A stretch of 64,000 nucleotides of DNA from Nitrospira sp. Its GTDB lineage: Bacteria > Nitrospirota > Nitrospiria > Nitrospirales > Nitrospiraceae. Shown here piece by piece: positions 61,482 to 64,000 of this stretch. Position 1 is the stretch's first letter. Each line of letters starts with the position of its first letter. The notes under the pieces are model-generated. The model searched no databases and was not told the origin of the DNA. It saw nothing but the letters and a program-made list of their open reading frames with translations. The DNA is taken from NCBI GenBank assembly GCA_016873395.1, contig VGXG01000003.1:31545-95544 (forward strand). The letters run 5' to 3'. A program made the translations under genes and the position numbers.

Positions 61482-61660
61482 GCCACCGGACAAGGGTGGC
61501 CCGCTCCTGTGAGCAGTCTGAGGGTTGCACCAAGGCGAGTTCAGACCAAGAACCGAAGGCGCGCATCTTCTGCTCGGTGCCAGTAGGCACGGCTGCACAG
61601 TCCAGCCCTAATGTGAAGCGAAGATGCGGGACGACCAGCATAGCGTGGCGTCCGGTTCGG
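61482..61660 (+). ncRNA. Candidate structured RNA with a run of nested hairpins
   Basis: In order: GCCACC/GGTGGC (61482-61500), GCTC/GAGC (61503-61514), GTCTGA/TCAGAC (61516-61546), then GAACCG (61550) with CGGTTC (61653) enclosing CGCATCTTC (61562) with GAAGATGCG (61620). Inside are GTGCC-AGTA-GGCAC and GGCTG-CACAGTC-CAGCC. All are exact. Strand is assumed from the upstream TTGACA and could be either. No known RNA family is recognised, and no dispersed repeat of the window accounts for it. Confidence 0.35.
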
Positions 61661-61895
61661 CCTAATCCACACTCGCTGTCGGATAAGCCTCGACACAGGA
61701 GCGGGTCTCTCTATTTTTGAGCCACCCTTTTCTCCCCATTACCTTGCTTCGACCACCTCGCTTCCATCACCCACACACCGCCGCCCAGCATTCTCGCCCA
61801 ACGCTCTCGCACGGGTCTTGCAGAACTCCCTGAGTAATACACGACCCCCAGGCGACAGATCGTTGCCTCGGGTCTGGACATCAAGGGAGGCCGCC
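61661..61895. other. Gene-free leader of the nuclease gene
   Basis: No gene is supported. GCTGTCGG...CTCGACACAGG near 61675-61699 could form a weak hairpin followed by CTATTTTTGAG, possibly ending the candidate RNA. AAGGGAGG lies just before the nuclease ATG. Confidence 0.35.
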
Positions 61896-62621
61896 ATGGG
61901 ACCAACTCATCGTTCTGGGATACGACAAGCAGTCGCTGGCTTCTGGATCGTCTGTCTAGTCTGCCTGATGGTGCTGGCTTTTCCCGTCCCCACTGCTGCA
62001 GGATCATCCCACAAAGGTCAAGCGGGACGAGCCGGCACGACCAAGAAGATCGAGCGGGCCAAGCAGGGGAAAGCCGCTCTGCCGTCACAGACCTCCGCGG
62101 CCGCGACTCTGCAACGGTGTCCCTGCCAGACGCTTCCTGCCGTAGGCGGAACGGTACCGGGCACAATCCGTCGCCCAAGCCTTTCTCACTTCCGCGCGGT
62201 GCTTGGGACCGCTCAAGGAAACGATCCCAAGAAACTGGCGTCATGGCGTCGTGCCGCAAGGCAGGCGCTTTACGTGCGGCGGCTGATGCTCGCCCGGCTC
62301 CCCCAGCTCGCATCGGACAATTGGTCGCAGGCGCGATCGCAGCCGCTGGACCGTTGGCGGATTCGTCTGATCGACGGCGACACCTTTGCCTACGGGGCGG
62401 AGCGGATTCGCATCCAGGGGATCGATGTGCCAGAGCTGTCGGAGTCCGGCGGGTTCGAAGCCTCACAACGACTGGACTTGCTGCTGCGTGAAGGGCCGGT
62501 CAGAATCGTCCCGCAGGCCCTGGACCGCTATGGACGCACGGTGGCCGAGGTGTATGTCGATGACAGAAACGTGGCGGAGGTGCTCAGACGCGAGGGCTAC
62601 GCCAAGCCAGGGAGCCGATAA
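61896..62621 (+). CDS. Exported thermonuclease-like (SNase-fold) protein
   Basis: About 241 residues: a signal peptide (AVAGFWIVCLVCLMVLAFPVPTAAG), a Lys/Ala-rich linker, then an SNase-like domain with IRLIDGDTFAYGAERIRIQG, IDVPELSE and DRYGRTVAEVYVDDRNVAEVL. The Asp, Arg and Glu residues of the active site have plausible equivalents. The domain is short at the C-terminus. It may cut nucleic acids in the periplasm. An open frame extends upstream to 61818. Confidence 0.83.
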   Translation: MGPTHRSGIRQAVAGFWIVCLVCLMVLAFPVPTAAGSSHKGQAGRAGTTKKIERAKQGKAALPSQTSAAATLQRCPCQTLPAVGGTVPGTIRRPSLSHFRAVLGTAQGNDPKKLASWRRAARQALYVRRLMLARLPQLASDNWSQARSQPLDRWRIRLIDGDTFAYGAERIRIQGIDVPELSESGGFEASQRLDLLLREGPVRIVPQALDRYGRTVAEVYVDDRNVAEVLRREGYAKPGSR

Positions 62622-62755
62622 GAGCATATGGCGTATGGCTTATGGCTAATGGCAAGAGCACGGAGCTATTAGCCGATGGCAAATTCCTGCCATAAGCTAT
62701 TAGCTGTATGCTCTTTGCTCTGCGCCTCATTAGCTATATGCTCTCGGCCATTTAG
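62622..62755. repeat. GAGCATATGGCGTATGGC / GCCATAAGCTATTAGC palindromic repeat
   Basis: Directly after the nuclease stop: GCGTATGGCTTATGGCTAATGGC then CCTGCCATAAGCTATTAGCTG and a further TTAGCTATATGC unit. Same family as at 8229, 33045, 49556 and 60767. Confidence 0.65.
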
Positions 62756-62814
62756 GTGCGCTTGACACGGCTTTCAAATAAGCATGTAATCCGAGCCTGA
62801 TTATGGAGAGCGCA

Positions 62815-63114
62815 ATGGTTCATCCCATTTATCGTGTGAGCGCATTTGAAATTGCCGGAGCTTATACGTTGCGAATTCATTTTGACGATCAGGCGGAACA
62901 GGTCATTAATTTTCGACCTGTCCTTGCTGGAGACCTTTATGGACCGTTGCGTGATGCGTCACTGTTCAACCAGGTAAGGATTGATTCTGAAGTGCACACG
63001 CTGGTCTGGCCCAACGGCGCAGACTTTGACCCTGCCACGTTGCACGACTGGCCCCAATACGTCGAGGCGTTGACAGCTCGTGCAAGACAGTGGGATCTCA
63101 CCGCTGCCCGCTAG
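62815..63114 (+). CDS. DUF2442 protein
   Basis: About 99 residues with the DUF2442 layout: HPIYRVSAFEIAGAYTLRIH, FDDQAEQVINFRPVL, then a C-terminal TLVWPNGADFDPATLHDWP. The family is usually encoded next to DUF4160 proteins and suspected to be part of toxin-antitoxin-like pairs; no partner is visible here. A start at 62803 adds four residues. Confidence 0.8.
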   Translation: MVHPIYRVSAFEIAGAYTLRIHFDDQAEQVINFRPVLAGDLYGPLRDASLFNQVRIDSEVHTLVWPNGADFDPATLHDWPQYVEALTARARQWDLTAAR

Positions 63115-63165
63115 GGAGAGAGACCGCCTCTGAACGACTTGGCCGATCGCGGCTCAGTGAATAGG

Positions 63166-63363
63166 TTAAGCGACTCGGAGGCGCTTCTTGGAAGTAGTGA
63201 CGACTAATCTGACCCGGATGCCCAACCTTGCGAGCATATCAATCAGGCTGTCAACACTGAAAAGATCGATACGTCCCCTGACGAGGTCGCTGATCCGTGG
63301 CTGCGTCACGCCAAGAACTTTGGCAGCCTCAGCCTGCTTCACCCCCCTGACCTTACCCTTCAT
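63166..63363 (-). CDS. XRE-family (HigA-like) DNA-binding protein, N-terminally truncated
   Basis: A 65-residue remnant covering the HTH (KQAEAAKVLGVTQPRISDLVRGRIDLF) and the strand after it (LGIRVRLVV). Full-length relatives have about 30 more N-terminal residues before the HTH and are antitoxins of HigB-type toxins. No toxin gene is adjacent. It may still bind DNA, but is more likely a leftover. Confidence 0.55.
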   Translation of the reverse strand: MKGKVRGVKQAEAAKVLGVTQPRISDLVRGRIDLFSVDSLIDMLARLGIRVRLVVTTSKKRLRVA

Positions 63364-63373
63364 CAGCGAGGCC

Positions 63374-63484
63374 TCACTTTTTCTTCTTATCTTTCGGTCC
63401 CTCTGCAAACAGCAGCCAGGCTAGGATTGCGAAGCCGACCGCCACGCCCGCGATCGCCAGCCACGTCACGATTTTTTCAGGCAT
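63374..63484 (-). CDS. 36-residue single-helix membrane peptide
   Basis: From the ATG at 63484, which overlaps the end of the thioesterase gene: MPEKIVTWLAIAGVAVGFAI, then LAWLLFAEGPKDKKKK. One membrane helix and a Lys-rich inside tail. The AGGAG-type sequence within the thioesterase end supports translation. Too short for many gene finders. Function unknown. Confidence 0.55.
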   Translation of the reverse strand: MPEKIVTWLAIAGVAVGFAILAWLLFAEGPKDKKKK

Positions 63485-63914
63485 GGCGCTCCTTCCTGGT
63501 CCTTTTCCGCTCTTTCATCGCGCGGCGCGGAGGAGCCTGTAGCGCTCCTACCAGCGCCGGGGCCATCCGCTTCACCTTGTTATCCAGCGTCGTCGCCACC
63601 AGCTTGGCGGACCCTTCGACGATCAGACGCCGGCTGGTTCGCTCGCGGATCACATGGGCGAAGGTCACTGAGGCCTTCCCGCAGTCAGCCAGCCTGGTGT
63701 CGATCACCAGGGTTTCCCCGTACCGAGCGGGAGACCGGTAATCCACTTCGGCATGGACGACCATGAACTGGGTGCCTTCTTTCAGCAAACCCGCGACCGA
63801 CAGGCCGCGCTGCTCCAGAAAATCCGTCCGCGCCCGCTCGAAGTATTTTAGATAATTGGCGTAGTAGACCACGCCGCCGCAATCGGTGTCTTCGTAGTAG
63901 ATGCGAATTTCCAT
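63477..63914 (-). CDS. ybgC: YbgC/4HBT-type acyl-CoA thioesterase
   Basis: A 145-residue hotdog-fold protein starting MEIRIYYEDTDCGGVVYYAN. It has the catalytic Asp in DTDCGGVVYYANYLKYFERAR and the expected EGTQFMVVHAEVDYRSPARYG stretch. YbgC homologs act on acyl-CoA near the Tol-Pal genes; no tol genes are visible in this window (the sequence ends shortly after). The ATG at 63914 is preferred to the upstream TTG at 63935. Confidence 0.87.
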   Translation of the reverse strand: MEIRIYYEDTDCGGVVYYANYLKYFERARTDFLEQRGLSVAGLLKEGTQFMVVHAEVDYRSPARYGETLVIDTRLADCGKASVTFAHVIRERTSRRLIVEGSAKLVATTLDNKVKRMAPALVGALQAPPRRAMKERKRTRKERHA

Positions 63915-64000
63915 TGCAATATAAATTAGTTGCAAGACGTAAATTGAGCTTGTAGCAAAACAGAACAGTTTCTCTAATGTTCTGGAGAGCTTTCACGCAT

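Noticed and set aside
61287..61720. Three frames of 75-104 codons (two on minus, one on plus)
   Set aside because: They overlap each other, start with weak codons, show no motif, and the plus one runs through the hairpin-rich stretch.

Overview
The window is about 63-64% G+C, gene-dense and bacterial. The gene set suggests a nitrite-oxidiser-like member of Nitrospirota (Nitrospira or a close relative): several universal stress proteins, a soluble NAD-type formate dehydrogenase cluster with a formate/nitrite channel, small c-type cytochromes and cupredoxins, HME-RND metal efflux, DUF2934, and many short palindromic repeats. This is inferred from gene content only. No rRNA or tRNA gene is visible, and no marker gene was compared.

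Layout. 1-5.9 kb: the end of a phosphotransferase, an APS-kinase-like P-loop protein, a tandem Usp, and a MacA/MacB-type pair with no ATPase gene. 5.9-10.4 kb: cytochrome c, an MgtE-like carrier, small proteins, two Usp genes and a cupredoxin. 10.4-22.7 kb: a long + strand cluster with DUF2934, an unknown 475-aa protein, formate dehydrogenase gamma, beta and alpha subunits (a lipoprotein gene lies between gamma and beta), an FNT channel, a PfkB kinase, an S23-like four-helix protein, another Usp, and a lipoprotein/outer-membrane pair. 22.8-32.3 kb: an exported PCMT, an HME-RND efflux pair, a CaCA exchanger and a P2-type Ca2+-ATPase-like pump. 32.3-37.9 kb: accessory remnants and a cytochrome module broken by an IS1595-type element, followed by ECF sigma/anti-sigma, a cupredoxin and a cytochrome c. 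37.9-42.1 kb: two PIN-type toxin-antitoxin loci around secreted and unknown proteins. 42.2-50.9 kb: a pentapeptide-repeat protein, an exported transglutaminase-like protein, GlnRS, DUF218, an M50 protease, an XRE-metallo-beta-lactamase fusion, a macro-domain protein and a decayed TA locus. 50.9-56.7 kb: a tightly packed minus-strand operon (pyruvate kinase, secreted protein, HAD phosphatase, active and inactive M16 subunits). 56.9-64 kb: a histidine-phosphatase/phosphofructokinase fusion, hemL, a candidate structured RNA, a thermonuclease-like protein and a YbgC-type thioesterase.

Two things stand out. First, the 772-residue minus-strand protein at 56.9-59.2 kb joins an FBPase-2-like histidine phosphatase domain to an ATP-type PfkA domain. 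That would be a fused opposing pair of glycolytic activities built from a different kinase fold than eukaryotic PFK-2/FBPase-2. Second, several families of short palindromic repeats occupy almost every loose intergenic gap and repeatedly run into genes. They encode in-frame inserts (the 475-aa protein, the formate dehydrogenase alpha subunit, the P-type ATPase), N-terminal or signal-peptide segments (FNT channel, alpha subunit, M16 peptidase) and C-terminal tails with the stop codon (PfkB kinase, HemL, macro protein). In the alpha subunit the insert lies where related enzymes carry a His/Cys3 [4Fe-4S] motif, which is missing here. A 61.48-61.66 kb stretch with no convincing gene contains a run of nested perfect hairpins and may be an uncharacterised RNA.
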